The notes: generated from the letters alone by a model not told the origin. A DNA stretch of 64,000 bases from Metallyticus violacea (GCA_030762175.1 CM060834.1:34377501-34441500), one strand, 5' to 3'. Shown: positions 33,990-46,899, numbered from the stretch's first letter. Made by a program: numbers and translations.

Positions 33990-34168
33990 AAGAGCAACCC
34001 ATGTTGTCTAAACACTTTTTATTATATAATAGTGTGATTCCACTAAATCAATATTAACTTCATTAAAAAAAAACAACTAAGGAACTAATTAACACGATAC
34101 TGGTGATTTACCTCCAAGTATAAAACACTGTAATAAACCAGGTATCTGCAACGAACCAAATTAATTAA
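33990..34168 (+). repeat. Dispersed repeat R2, copy 1
   Basis: 'aagagcaacccatgttg', 'acacttttta-ta', 'taataaaccaggta' and 'caacgaaccaaa' occur in the same order and orientation at 53041-53208. The family is not recognised. The ATA microsatellite lies directly upstream of this copy. Confidence 0.65.
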
Positions 34169-36008
34169 AAGCACGGACCACATTTTCCACCATTTTGTCT
34201 ACTTTCGATATCTACATTGGAATCTGGTAAAGTAGTTTACTCCTTTGAAAATAAGAATAAAAATAAATATGCATAGTTTACCACAAATTTTATGCAGCTT
34301 TACTACAGACTAGGCATCCAGTTTAGATGTAGCTATTTCAACTTTCCCTCTTTTTATTCACGCCTAACACCACACCATCACAAACCACATTATCTTCATA
34401 TGAACGCCTGCACACCTCCTCCATAGAAACCCTTTGAAAATACCATGCCTTTCTGAATTCACGTTACGCATCAATTTAGAGTACACAAACTAAGCTAGAG
34501 GTTGGAGACTTTCCCTTGTTGGTGTAAATGACACCATTAGTGCTTTCTCATTCACTTACCCCTCTACCCTCCAGAATCTCCTTTTCAACCCTCCCCGCCT
34601 TTGCCCCATGGTATAAATTAAAACTGGGAGAAAAGCGAAGGTGTCAAGGGTAAGTATAGGATGACTAACAAACAAATCTTTTTATGCAGTGTTCAAATAA
34701 TGCTTTCAAAGAACCTACTCGCTGGATAGAAATTATAAACCCAAACCCCTGTGTTATCATTAACATACGGCTGTGTATATGAAATAAGTGCGGTGTTAGT
34801 CATGTGACGTATGTATTTTTCTACCTAAGACTGCTAGTTAGAATACGTGGATTAAAAAGCAGAAGTTATTTACAGAGATTATTTTGTGAAGAAGTGAAAA
34901 ACGTGTCATTAAAAATAGGCAGCATTACAATTAAATTACATAATATTGCATATACAAAATAAGAGAAAAAAGTTTTGGTCCGAAATATATAATTTTTGAG
35001 ATGTTTGTGCTGAGAAATCTTTTCAGTGTTTTATAAATAAACAAATATATATCAGGGGTGGCCCGTCAATAACGGCCAGATGGCCCCCTCTTAAAGAAAT
35101 TATTTACTATTTTATCTTCTCCTGTTCAACTTTTAAGACAAAAAAAATGCATGAAAACAGCAATGTATAACCGATTAGTTCATAAGTGTATCTTACACAA
35201 TAAGCAAATTTCCTACCTTCTGTAATAGCGGTAGCATGCGGATCCCCCGTTAGCGAGGGTTGCTCATGGGCCAGCTCGGAAAACTTTACGCTTTAAAAAA
35301 CTTATACCTTCATTGCCAGCAAAGATTTACAAGGGCTTCACTTGGGTCAGCAGGATGGTGGCCCAAGGCCAGCGCTCGGCATTCTTTTCTTAGGGAACCA
35401 GATGTTAAGGGGTTACTGACACTACCCATAACTGAATATTAGGGGTTCTTTTAGCACTTGGTTTGAAATTGAAAGGACAATTGCAACCTGTGCAGGTTGA
35501 CGAATAGACAGATGCTACATGCATGTCACAATTTTTGACATTACAATTCATCAGTGGGAGCAAACGTTTGAAAGGCTCATAAAATTTATTACTGTTTCTA
35601 AATTGACAGCAAAAGGCTTAAGACGTACTTTAATAGCTGATTTGAAGATTTCCATTAAACCAGAAGTTTATAACACAAACGTACTATGGCGCTGCAGTTA
35701 TAATAGAATATCGTAAGTCTTGATAAAAGAGACTTGCCCTACACCATTTGGGTGTCATGTAGTTTTGCCCCTGGCCACCCTTCTACAGCGGCCACGAGCC
35801 GTCTCTAATATACACCAAAATTTGTTATACTATATAAGCGATTTTTGTACTTCTGATTCCCTATTTCTTGTTATTGTAGCTACATTGTCCGAGGATTTAC
35901 TAAATTTTTCATTATATTTCATTATATATATAATCGCTCGGAAAGATTCACTCACATTTTGAAAGAATTGCCTTGAGAACATTTTAACAGCCATTGTGTG
36001 AACATTTT
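34169..36008. other. No recognisable feature
   Basis: Frames at 35260-35962 (60-80 codons) show no motif. A 'caggggtggcc' phrase at 35053 suggested a hAT end but no clean partner was found. Confidence 0.45.
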
Positions 36009-36250
36009 TAATAGTGTTTAACGCCCGTTTTTACTGCTAGGCACCACAGGCGGTGAACAATGGTGATATGTAAAACTAAACATTTTTTTTCTATAGAAAG
36101 AAGCTTCCAGGCGTAAGTTTAAGTCCCTCATCGGCATTTGCAATTTATGAGGACTGAGGAAACCTGCGAAATAACCTGTCAGGAAGGATGGGTCTTGCGC
36201 AAATCAAACCTCTTGACTTCCCCCTTAATGATCCTAACAATCCGTGTCGA
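36009..36250 (-). repeat. SINE-A copy, decayed
   Basis: Plus-strand landmarks: 'gtgtttaacgcccgttttta', 'gcaccacaggcggtgaac', 'gcttccaggcgtaag', 'tgaggactgaggaaacctgc', 'ctgtcaggaaggatgg'. These are the reverse complement of the SINE-A body. The head is worn and no target duplication could be identified. Confidence 0.82.
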
Positions 36251-36420
36251 TTTGTTTTGCGAATTATGACGCCAAAGAGTTTTTAAAATGACACTGTATT
36301 ATGCCTGTAAGAGATATCTTTCTCTATACCGGACTGCAACACTTCATTTGTTTTATAGAAGTGTATGTTACTTTGGTAACAAAATTGTTTTAATACTTTT
36401 ATATTGTGCTAAGAGAATTG

Positions 36421-36421
<1 letters not shown>
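36251..36421. other. No recognisable feature
   Basis: Short AT-rich spacer between SINE and microsatellite. Confidence 0.5.

Positions 36422-36467
<46 letters not shown>
36422..36467 (+). repeat. (ATT)n microsatellite
   Basis: About 15 triplets. Confidence 0.95.
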
Positions 36468-36999
36468 GAAGACAAAACAAATATATGAATAAACAATAAT
36501 ACTTGAAAATGCACAAAAGCAATTTGTCAGTTAGAAAATTATTTCGAAAAATGTTTAAACATGAAGAAATAGGTTTAGTCATTTAAATATTTGTTGTGTT
36601 GTACAGTAGCTATTAACATTGTTACAATTAATTCCAAGGATCCAGGTAATAAAGTTGTTTATATGGTAAGATAAATACGGAGACGTACTAAAATATATAA
36701 ATGTTTTTCTATGCAAAGGTATTTAAAGATATTATTAAAATAGGATCGATGACGTCATAGCTGATACAATAATGTTTGTCAGAACGTTTTCCCTTTTTCT
36801 ATTTAAAATCTTTTAAATGTATCCATTTTATTTATAATTTTTTATTTTTTGTGACTAAGGCGAATGCAGTTTATAGAATAGAAAGTACCAGACGAGATAA
36901 GCTGATGTTGTGTGCGGTGTGATGATGGCTTGCGCCCAGGAAAGGTTTTGTTCTGGCATCTGGAATGACAGCGGCTCATCTGATGGGCTTGAGAATCGC

Positions 37000-37002
<3 letters not shown>
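36468..37002. other. No recognisable feature
   Basis: AT-rich, nothing identified. Confidence 0.5.

Positions 37003-37043
<41 letters not shown>
37003..37043 (+). repeat. (TA)n microsatellite
   Basis: About 20 TA units. Ile/Tyr-repeat frames across it are artefacts. Confidence 0.95.
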
Positions 37044-37047
<4 letters not shown>

Positions 37048-37109
37048 TTCGGGATTTCATCTGTGTCAGTACCTTACCGCCCTCGGATCCTGGTGTGTCG
37101 CTCACCGTT

Positions 37110-37190
37110 TCCCTACCTCTTGGAGGGCCCATATTGTAGGCATAGGTCAGATCTTGAACAAGGCCGTAGTATAGAAATGTGTTCTCCATT
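37110..37190. repeat. Repeat R3-like segment, copy 1
   Basis: 'cataggtcagatcttgaacaaggcc..tagaaatgtgttctcc' resembles 44255-44415 and 51595-51665 in spacing and sequence (about half of positions differ). Weak; may be an old dispersed repeat. Confidence 0.35.
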
Positions 37191-37282
37191 CATACCACTT
37201 CAATTTAATTCCATCTAAAATGTATTTGTTAGGACATATTAGCAGATGATGAGCTAATACTTCAACAATATAAGGTTAAACT

Positions 37283-37310
37283 AAAAAAAAACTAAAAAAA
37301 AAAAAAAAAA
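37283..37310 (+). repeat. PolyA tract
   Basis: A-run with a single CT interruption. Confidence 0.9.
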
Positions 37311-38880
37311 GCTTTCTTAGAAAAGTAGTACATATATTGCAACAAACATTAAAACTGACAGTAATATTTCAAAACAGAGTCACAAAAATTATAATCACAG
37401 ATAAACCACACATTTTGGGCTTAACCGTGCTTATGTTCCATCCCCTGAGCTACCATGCATATTTCGGCCACAACTGCGGATTTCTCTCATCCAGTGTTAT
37501 AACAACCCACACTGAAGGAATTTACATATTGCCTAGGGGTTTCTGGAGAGTGGCAAATGTGCAAGGCACTTCGCCCGTAGGACAAATGTAAATGTTAATT
37601 ATTTGAAAACAATATATATATTAATGCTAGTTTATAAACGAATTTAAAGCAATTTACGGAATAGAAACAGCAAACATGAATTTAAATCTCAGGTAAGAAC
37701 GAAAAATGTTGCATAAGAGAACAAAGGGCAGTTTTTAAGAGAGTTAAAATTGATCCAGTATTTGGTTTTTGAAGGGCCGTCGATTCCTAAAAACTCTATG
37801 AGATAAACATCTAGCAATTTAATATAAAAAGTAGCTTGGCTAGCACAATGGGGCTTTAATCCCTCTTCAAAGTATTCCCTTCGGGACCTCACACACTCGG
37901 TTTCATTTTTCAAAATGTCCGCAAGCCCTCTTTCGGTATCACCATCAACTGTCGCGTAGCAATCTCCTAAATCTCATTCACGTTTAGAAATCTCCTTCTT
38001 TTCAGCTGGAAAATACAGCAGTTGCAGGATGTAAAATCTGATCCTTAGGCAGAGTATGCGACTTCTGCACGAACCAAGTAGAACGAGCAGACGCGGTCAT
38101 TATAAATGCAATTTGTTACGAATACAAGCAGGTCATTATTAACGAACACTTCGGCGTGCGCAACTGACCTTCGGAATATTCAAAAAGACAAGTTTATCTT
38201 CGAAACAACCTCCTCAGTTATAACATAGAAAAGTCAACATTATTATTTCTGGGACGAAATTTCTAAATACATTCATTAAATAACAAGCATCACATAATGA
38301 CGATGGTCTTTGTTGATAATCAAGGAACTATCTCCAATAATAAGGAAAATATAAAGAAATGTAAGGACTATGTAAAATATCCATCCATATATATTTAATA
38401 ACAAAACAATAATGTCTCAGGCTGTCATAATGGACAGAGCTTTGGAACACATTTGAACAGGATAGGGTGGCGGAAAGCAAGCAAAGAAATCAGAAAACAA
38501 ATTCATACAAAAAGAATATACAGAGGAAATGGAGAGCGTGTTTAAAACTGTTCTGTAAGAATTCTTAGCTATTTGGCTATCTTAGAAGAGCTATAACGAT
38601 CTATATTTACTTGGTTTTCTGTAAATTAAATATTTTCCAAGTTGTAAAAAAGTATAGGGCGGTAGTACCGCAGGCTCCCCCATGAGGCTCCCCTTCTATG
38701 TTCTAAAGTTTATACTTTTCACTTCTTTAGGCTACCCTTATGTTTTTCAAATATTAGGAATTTAAATAATCCATATTATTATTTGATGGGATGGCAATAT
38801 CTGTCAATATGAAAACATTTTCGAAAGAAGTAAACTATAGCTTTTCTAGTAAAAAAAAAAATTCGATATAAACTATTGAG
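37311..38880. other. No recognisable feature
   Basis: A 74-codon minus frame at 37689-37913 (CVRSRREYFEEG) faintly resembles a mariner C-terminus but lacks other motifs. Nothing else was recognised. Confidence 0.45.
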
Positions 38881-39500
38881 AATAAATTAGCTAAACAAGT
38901 TAATGCATTTAAAATTATCGGAAGAATTAGGAAGCATTTATCAGAATGTAAAAACAGACATTCAATTAAATGAATAGTATACCTTTGTAATAAAGTACGA
39001 AAAGAAACAATTTTATATAGTAGTATTTGTCCTGTGTCTTTTGTATGGAAGGGAAATATGGAGTCATGATCAGAGCCCGGAAGTTAGGCAAAATGCTTTT
39101 TCTATCTGGATGAATATATTTAAGAGTCAGTAAACATGAGTGCTATCACTCTCTTGTCTTCACTTTTAATAAATGCTCATCTTAATTATATTACTGCCTA
39201 TTTTCAGTATTTTAAATGTCTTTTTGCCTGGCTTATGTCTGATCTTACGGGTTCTGGTCATGAGGCAAAAGGTAAATTAAGACTACAAGTATATGAAAAG
39301 AAATTTCTCGGTATATTGCAAATTACATATAACTAGATCAGAATAGAAATTAAGATATCCGCTTAGGGGCTTTATATTTTTGAATAAACGGAGAAAAAAT
39401 ATACATACAGAAACAACTGGAAACCTCACTTGGAAAGGATGGGCCCCAACAGACTCTCAGACAGATTTTGGACAGGAGATGTGGAGGTAGATGATGAATT
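38881..39500 (+). pseudogene. LINE reverse transcriptase C-terminal remnant
   Basis: Three-frame reading gives INAFKIIGRIRKHLSECKN, LLYGREIWSH (the P-VLYGSE-W motif), LRLQVYEKKFLGI (the L...E.K.LR motif) and, from about 39405, RNNWKPHLERMGPNRLSDR (the W..H..RM..NRL motif). This order is the region downstream of the RT catalytic core in endonuclease-type non-LTR elements. The catalytic YADD region is not visible. Stops and frameshifts separate the motifs. Confidence 0.72.
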
Positions 39501-39856
39501 TGTCAAATTTTCATGTTTTCTGAAACACATTTTCGGAGAGATGCGAACCAAATGAGAGGACACAAATCACTTATGTCGAGATATGTAATATTTGTTACAG
39601 TAACTTCGTCCTATCACTATTCTCTTGCTGAAGCGCACTGCTTTATCTCATAAGGAGGTTCATCAGATCCCAGCAGTACACAATATGCTCCAACATATCT
39701 ACAACAAAACAACGCTTCTGGTGTGCAACGCTAAATTTAAAGTATCCTCCAAATCACTCCCAGATCAACTACTAGAAGAAGACAAGGTTCCTGAACTATC
39801 ATTAATATTGTTCATTACCGAATTATTTTGCCATGGTCTTGATATAAGTTTAGTTT
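39501..39856. other. No recognisable feature
   Basis: A 77-codon plus frame at 39625-39858 has no recognised motif. Confidence 0.5.
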
Positions 39857-39859
39857 AAA

Positions 39860-39905
39860 ACCAAAGCTTTCGCTGGCTATGCGGTTAACATTATCAGTGG
39901 ACTAA
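39860..39905 (-). ncRNA. Hammerhead-like core, copy a
   Basis: On the minus strand: CTGATAA (plus 39891-39897), a stem II with two decayed pairs around a CGCATA-type loop, and GAAAGCTTT (plus 39865-39871 region). Inner stem I pairs CCA with TGG. Relative to the Penelope-linked copy the G of CUGAUGA is A, a change expected to abolish cleavage. It forms an inverted pair with 39940-39985. Confidence 0.4.
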
Positions 39906-39939
39906 AATGTTCTGTCTCTTTGCATCCACAAGCAATTTC

Positions 39940-39985
39940 GTTCCACTGATGATGTTGGCCGTAGAGCCAGTAAAGCTTTATTTTT
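39940..39985 (+). ncRNA. Hammerhead-like core, copy b
   Basis: CTGATGA at 39946-39952, stem II TTGGC/GCCAG around CGTAGA, then TAAAGCTTT in place of GAAAGCTH. The first G of the second box is replaced, so it is likely inactive. The ~42-bp arm is the inverted repeat of copy a, separated by about 35 bp. Confidence 0.4.
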
Positions 39986-42859
39986 AAATATAATATAAAT
40001 CAATGACCACAGCTAAATAGCACGTAATGATACGTTTTAATAATAAAAGCGCTGGCCTTGAAGTTGTATAGAATGTTATTACGTTCCTACACATGAATTT
40101 GCTGTCGCATTGTCAAAATGCGACACTGCTGCGGTTAGCTCTAAATATCTTCCATTGCAGAAACGTTTTTCACACTTGAGAGCGCTAGCACATACACCTG
40201 TTCTTTGTTTATGCAATGTATGGCTAAATTTGTATTGCTATACAAAATATTTAGTATCCTGCAAGCTTATGTAAATTTCTAGTGTTAGTAAACAAGGCCG
40301 GAGAAAATGCTGGTTTTGCTGGTTGGGACAAGTAATGGCCTGTAATTACGTCGAGATACTGAGATCTAAGTATGGGTTATATTTCACGGCCGTTACTTTC
40401 ACTTGAAATAGTCCCTCATCTCTAGGGAAGAAATAATCAAAAGGTTCCGGCTGAAATGACGTTCTGTCAATGTCAGGGAAAAGGATTAACAGTAAAGGGT
40501 GAACCATTTGCAAATGATCATTAGGAAAATAAGCCAAGGGGTCTGTCACATGTCTTGTTCTGACTCATCCTACTCCATTTAGCGAAATTGTTGAGCACGC
40601 TTTGCTGACTAAATAATTTACCCTGCGTAAGCTTTGCTGGGTTTGCTGGAAATTTGTAGGGGTTAGGGTCAAGCCCTTTGCTCGTGTATTTTTGATACAG
40701 TCTACCTGTATCATCATTGTGTTTGATATTTTTAAAAATTTAAGTTAAACTAGTTAATAACATGTTGATGCATAGAAAGAAAGCGGTATTTATTTACCTA
40801 TAAAGTAATAAGTAATATTCCATAATCCTAAGTGTATTGCTGGCATTCATTTCTGTCTTTTGAGAATATATTTAAAGTAATTTCACCGCCATTAATTAGT
40901 GGAATTGCATTCTGCGCCCGAAATAAGGAGAACCAGGTAAAAAAATTGAAAGCTGTCAAGATTAGAAATTGGCTAGTCTTCGGTTCTAAATATGAATCTT
41001 TAATAACGAAATTATTGACGAACTGAACCGCTATTATTTCAGACACTGTAGAGAGGTCCTGAACAAGCAATTTTAGATAGGAAATTCATGGTCTTCCCTT
41101 TCATATTTCAAAGTTATGGCATTAAGTTTCTAAGGGACTAATGAATGTAAACTTCCATTCGAAATTATACCACACAATAACGGACGGAAGTCTCTTTGGG
41201 GAATCAACTGTTATTGACTTCCAGGTTTGTTAATTTTACATTTGAGCATTTTTCCTTTAAATAATTAAATAAACTATTCCGCAGAACCCGAACCTAAAAT
41301 ATTTTGATCACATTACACAATAAATCAGCTCACTCTGGTTTTAACACTTGACTTATTAGTATCTAACCTAAAAGTTTTAAGATCGTATAACACAATTCTT
41401 TTTCTTCTAGAAACACAGATCCCAGATCTCAGAAATTATTGCGATGTAGTTCATTAATATTGGTATAAGAGAAAATTATACATTTAACTTAGCGACCTCA
41501 AGGATGAAACTTAACTAATATCTGCCTAAAATTAAAAAGTAGGTACGTAACACTAAGCACTTTCTTTGATGAATACTTAACTTCCTTACCCTTGTAGAAG
41601 ATTACAGTTGAAGCATCCTATGCAAAAAGGATGCGTGTTACTATTTTCAAACTTTACAGAGGGAAAAAAACTAATTTTTGGTTTTAATTTTACAATTAAC
41701 ACTATGTCATTGGTTCTCCAACACAAGGAAGAGAAATGTTATACCTTCTTTTGAGAAAAACTCCTAAAACATATTTACTAATTAGTTATAAAACAAATAA
41801 AGTGGAAATTATGCTCTCTTTTTGCTCAGGTTTTTTTTTCAGTTAACTGTATTACAATATAGGTATAAACATTTATATAAGAAACAAAATAATGTTTTAG
41901 TCTCCAGAAATGATTAGACGTTATGTTTACAATTTTATTAATGCAAGAACTATAAAACAAACAAAACATGGTATCCTTTTTTTGTCGACTCTCCTTGTAA
42001 GGGAAGACTTGAGACAAAGTGCGGTTAATTTTCAATCCTCACAACTATCTCGGGTTTTCTCGCAAATTTCTTCCATCTATTGAGGGTAGATATCTAAGCA
42101 GAGTTTTTATGTTGTTTGTGTTTTGTTAATACTTCTTTATTCCTATCACACCACTATAAGCTTTTGCTTGTGTCACCAGGTGAAATGCATTCTATGAATG
42201 AACTTTTAAATCATAACCTTTTCTTTGATTTTGGTAGAAAAATTTGAAATGCCAAAGCACACAATTGCATTCAAACTTTTCACCAGTTTTTTTTCTCCAT
42301 ATTAATAAACGTTAGCCATTAACTGTGGCTTTCTCAAGAATATCACAGTTTCATGTTTCTGCATCAGGTTTTCTATTTCGTGTTGGAATTTCTTTGCGAT
42401 GACATTATTAACCACCAAAATTTTTCCTGTAACCATCAACAATGTAGTTGTAAAAAATAGTATGTTTAACATAACAAAGTTTAGTAGTACTAAAAACATA
42501 AAATTGGGCAAAATTATTCATTTTTAAATTGGGTAACATTTCTGCATTATTTTATATTTTTTGAACTATGAATATCCTTATAGATTGTATTTAGAATGTA
42601 ACCTTTATGCAGAATTTATGCAGGACAACCCATACAACACATCTATAGTATTAATTATTTTGTTAAACTTTTGATCTTGTACTCTTTGTATGTTCTCTGC
42701 TTTAATTGCTTACTTTATTTTCACGGATTCAATGCATTCAGCAGCTAATAAATGACACAATAAACCAAAGCGATAAGTAGTTTGTTAAGTGATTTAGTTT
42801 GAAGTTAAAGGAAACAAGTACAGTCTCGCAAAGTACTTGATTTTTCGATACAGGCCTCT
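39986..42859. other. No recognisable feature
   Basis: AT-rich. Small hairpin 'tgtcgcatt-gtcaa-aatgcgaca' near 40092-40115. Frames of 60-80 codons at 40346-42511 show no motif. Confidence 0.5.
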
Positions 42860-43870
42860 CGAAACTCAATTGACTTATTTCACTGTTCCTTCAGACTCGT
42901 GATTCCCTCGTGGAAGTGGGGTTCTTCGAAACCACTGGAATACTGCATTATCTCCTGTATGACCTCTTCATTTGACTCAACTTTTTGTGCAGTCAGAAAT
43001 TTGTTGAGTTTCGGGAACATATGGTAATCCGGAGGAACGAGATCAGGTTAATTTTTTTGGATGCGGAAGCATTTTAAATTGTAATTAGATTCATTTTTTC
43101 CTGAGCGCATTTGCATGGTGATATAACTCCTTTTTGACCATTGCCGCAATCACTGTTTATAGTCTCTCTAAAGGGGCTACATAGTATTCTCCAGTAATGC
43201 TTCCCCCCCCCCTCTCCAAGTAATAAAAAAACTGAATTTATCAGCTTTTCGCCGGATGGGACGCATTTGGCTTTATCGGAGTCAGCTACCCTCGTGTTTC
43301 GTTTCCGGTGTACAGTAATGAATCCAAGTTTCGTTCATAGTCACAAAACACCGCAAAATTTTATTGAATTCCTCTTAAAAGTTACAAACAATCGGCCGAT
43401 GTTCACAAGTGATTTAACTTTTACTCCAAATTGAGCAAATGAGGCATCCATATTGCTCAAAGCTATTTCACATATTATTGATTACACAAAATAACACGAA
43501 CCCGCTGAGTTGAGATGACCATGGCCTCTGCTAATTCGTGTACCTTCACTTGTCTTTCAGCCAAAAACAATATCATGACTTTATAGGTGGTTTCTGGTCT
43601 CACAGCTGATTTTGGAGCTCCAGGACGTCGTGCGTCAGCGAAGCTTGTTCTGCCATTCTTGAACTGTTCTACCCAAAGGGAAGGGCTTGCGTCAGTCAAT
43701 GTAGACAAAATCATCTCCTGAATTTCATTTACTGTTGTACCTTACAGAAGAAAAAATTGAATTGTACTACAAATTTCATTTTGACCCCTGTTTTACTGTC
43801 ATACGAAACGCTTGTGTTTAAATTAGTGTCTAATGACTTGTGACCACAGAAGAGTGATACATAGAAACAA
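42860..43870 (-). pseudogene. Mariner transposase relic E
   Basis: On the minus strand: DASPSLWVEQFKNGRTSFAD and ARRPGAPKSAV (HTH linker, as in PSYSTV..W...FKNGRTS..D..RSGRP), RQVKVHELAEAMVISTQRVR (second HTH helix), CDYERNLDSLLYTGNETRG (around the first Asp), and DLVPPDYHMFPKLNKFLTAQ (third catalytic region: PPDY) near 43000-43060, then FHEGITSLKEQ towards the C-terminus. Decay includes many stops and frameshifts and an unclear second catalytic block. TIRs were not found. A polyC at 43203-43212 lies inside. Confidence 0.8.
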
Positions 43871-44254
43871 ATTTTATGACACATACACAAATGTTGCTAT
43901 TTCCCTCTATTAGTATACGAACCAAGTTACTTATCAAACCTCCTCATATTAACATACAATCAACCACGAGTGGATTTGCCTTTTGTAAAACCCACATCAG
44001 TGCTTAGAGATTTCATCCATATCTTCTTAGTTGAATCCTTCAATGTCAACAGTGTACCCAGTTTAATGATCACTACTGTATCTTATTAAGTTTATTTCTT
44101 CAAGTTCCTGAAACAGCTTTGGACTCGCATTTGGTAGGTTCCGCGTCCGCCCATCCTGATCTTGGGGTTTTTCATGGGAAATGCTGAGATGAATCGTTCC
44201 TTTTCACGACTTTCCCGCTCTCCCATTTCGTAGCATTTCCTGCCGTTGTTTTTT
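43871..44254. other. No recognisable feature
   Basis: A 76-codon minus frame at 44092-44322 has no known motif. Confidence 0.5.
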
Positions 44255-44415
44255 ACAATTACAGGGGTCGCCCACATGTAGTTCCTTCCTCCCGGAGGTG
44301 CCCTAATTGTGGCCATAGGCACAAACGACGAACCCTTTTGAGCAAGGCTAAGTACCGAAATATGCTCCTCCGATGCTGATAGTCCAACGCAAGTTCTTGA
44401 CCAACAACCAGTCGT
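44255..44415. repeat. Repeat R3-like segment, copy 2
   Basis: Contains 'ggcacaaacgacgaaccc', 'gagcaaggctaagtaccgaa', 'atatgctcctccgatgc'. The order is matched at 51595-51665 ('ggcacaaacggctagcc', 'gagcaacattcaagtaccga', 'actatcctcttccgtgcc') and more weakly at 37110-37190. Confidence 0.45.
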
Positions 44416-45548
44416 TGGAGGCTTTGAATACTAGGGACCATAATACAACAATAAATCAATAAAAAATACTCTGAATCACGTAATGCTATATGCTACTGGC
44501 TGAAATTAATCTTCTATAAAGGTGTTGCATTGCTGATTTCAATTCCTTGTCTTTTCTCAGGATCTCAGTGATAATACAACTTCATTAACCAGCTAAATAT
44601 CCTCCAAAAAAAGTCACTTAGATCCTCATAAGTGGCCAAGTCTGTTGAACAAGCTCCACATGGTGTTGCTTTTCAAACTGAAACAAATATAATAAATATG
44701 ACACTTTGTGGGAATGCTCCTCATTGTAACTTATAAAAATTTCTTCTTCAGCTTGCTTTTTCTAATTTCATTGTAAATGTTTTTTCTTTGACATTATCAT
44801 TTTTATCAATTTGGAGTTTTGTCTTCTTTTACTATATTTACGTCTTTGCACCGAAGATTCTAATATTTCACCTCTGACTACTCTTATTAGTTGCTTTATT
44901 TGTAGTAAACTTCACCCGTTTTATTTTGCCTGTGCACTTTAACAGCACGTTCATTATAGGGTAATTTCCTTATAAAACTTTAATTATGCATAGTGTATAC
45001 GTTAGATCAAAACAAAATGTCACATGGGTATAATAGAAAGTCTATTTTCACGATAAACTTCATATTCTATCAAGATAGTGTTTCTCCCTGCAATTCTCCT
45101 TCTGCTTCGTGAAATAAGGATTCTGATTTGGAATTCTCTCAGTTTTAACAGGCCATAGGTTTAAAGAGTTGCCAGCTATGAGCAAGGTATTTCTATGTGA
45201 GCTAATCGGTAACTACCAGTGTGTTATGACTCAGCGCGAGTATTTTTCTTTGATTCACTTGACAATTTACATGACGAATGGAATTTTCTCTTTTTCTTAC
45301 GAAAAGATACAGAGTTATCAAAAATATTTGGACAAAGGTAAGGACAATTTCAGATAACACTTCACAAATTGGGAAAAATTTATTAAAATGATTTTATTTA
45401 ACAATTTTTGGAGAAAACTATTGCACTGTCGACAATGAGCGATGCAAGTAACTCTTTGTCCCATGCGAGTGACCAATACAACGTCGAAAATGGTCTGGAG
45501 GGGCGCAGCACTGCTAGTATTAGAAGACCTGGTAATAAGAGTCTCTCG
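44416..45548. other. No recognisable feature
   Basis: AT-rich, nothing identified. Confidence 0.5.
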
Positions 45549-45743
45549 TATCCTAGCCAGAAATGCTACAATTAGCTCTACATACGGGTGTTCAATAATG
45601 AATATTATTCACTAGTAATAGAACAATAATATGAGCGATATCGAAAGCATGTAGGTAACAATTCGTAACCGGTTGTACGTTAAAGGAAATTACCCTGTGC
45701 TTGCGCGAAAATATGTTTGATTGTAGCATTTCTGGCTAGGATA
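45549..45743. mobile_element. Small MITE with 22-bp TIRs and TA duplication
   Basis: 'TA tcctagccagaaatgctaca at' at 45549-45572 is repeated exactly in reverse at 45720-45743, the outermost TA being the probable target duplication. The element is 195 bp with a non-coding interior. The design fits a Tc1/mariner-type MITE. Perfect arms suggest it is recent. Confidence 0.85.
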
Positions 45744-46899
45744 GGAAAGCGACCAATAAACATCCTATCAGCATTGTTGGTCCTCTCCTTCAGCGTTTTC
45801 GGTTGATAACACAGAAATATTGTCAAAATAATGAGGCAATACCATTAAAAGGCTTCAGTTGTCCTATTATTAGGGAACAATTTTCATTATTGAATCCCCA
45901 CATGCCACAATATTTTAGATAAACTTGTTGCAGACTATCTTCATAGGTTTCCTAAAATGTTGTCTAGTTACTTACTATAAAGTGCACTGAAATTGCTTTA
46001 TACACTTTATAGTGTATTACTTCAGACAGATAGAAAGTAATTGGTCCCCCTGTGACCTTTTTCCTTAGCGTTACTGTGAAAAATCTAGCGAACTAAGGAC
46101 TAGTGACAGCGCTACCCCACTTTGTGTCAAAACAAATGCTACTGGCGTGCTACTAAAGATTCAGTTCCTTTCTGTGCTCGTAGTTTCTTTCCTTATATAA
46201 TCTGACACTGAGTGGGACCGACTAGGAGCTGACAAGATTCTGTCCGCCTTGCGCGTTACGTCGCTATTCATTCTTTTATGGGTATGGATTGTTCTCTCTC
46301 GGAGACACATGCAAATAAAAGGTGCACAGTCGATGACGCCGTTTTTCTTGTATAATGCAAGCTGCTGTATGGTTATCCAAGAGATTAGCTCTTTCGCCGC
46401 CTGTTAGCAATTCCTTCATGCTTGGTAAAACACGGCGCTGTGCCTGGCCAAAAAGAGCACTGACAATGAATAGGTTTTTAGTCTGCAATTCTAAAATAGT
46501 GACTTTTACGAATTTAGATGAAAACTTAGCAGTAAATGTTGTTCTCATCAACTCGTATAAGAGGCCGTTTTCCTGAGATACAGTCTAAAGATCCAATGGA
46601 CAAATGAGACTTTTAACAAAATCCCTACATAGGATGTACATTTTATCTAGTAATCATTGATACAGACAGGAAGCGTTCTAGAGTAATCTAACTAATCCCA
46701 GGTTTATTTAGTTAAGTAACTCTACTGACTGATTACAGTTTGCTCTGTTCCATTAACAATTAACCCAATTATTACTCAGTCAATGTAAACCTAGCTTAGA
46801 CACTGTTTCTCCTCGAGGTTTATTTATGTGTGTATTCAATCTGCAATTGGGTTTATTTACAATGGCAGTGGAGAAATAATGAAATGACAATATTTACAG
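45744..46899. other. No recognisable feature
   Basis: An 11-bp inverted repeat (actataaagtg/cactttatagt) lies at about 45973-46011. A 91-codon minus frame at 46276-46551 has no motif I recognise. Confidence 0.5.

Noticed and set aside
35053..35785. Possible hAT element: 'caggggtggcc' at 35053 and a similar inverted phrase near 35765
   Set aside because: The right-hand phrase matches over only about 8 bases, no 8-bp target duplication was seen, and no transposase remains inside.
37689..37913. Minus-strand frame with CVRSRREYFEEG, resembling a mariner C-terminus
   Set aside because: Only one short motif matches, and no catalytic or HTH motifs were found upstream in any frame.
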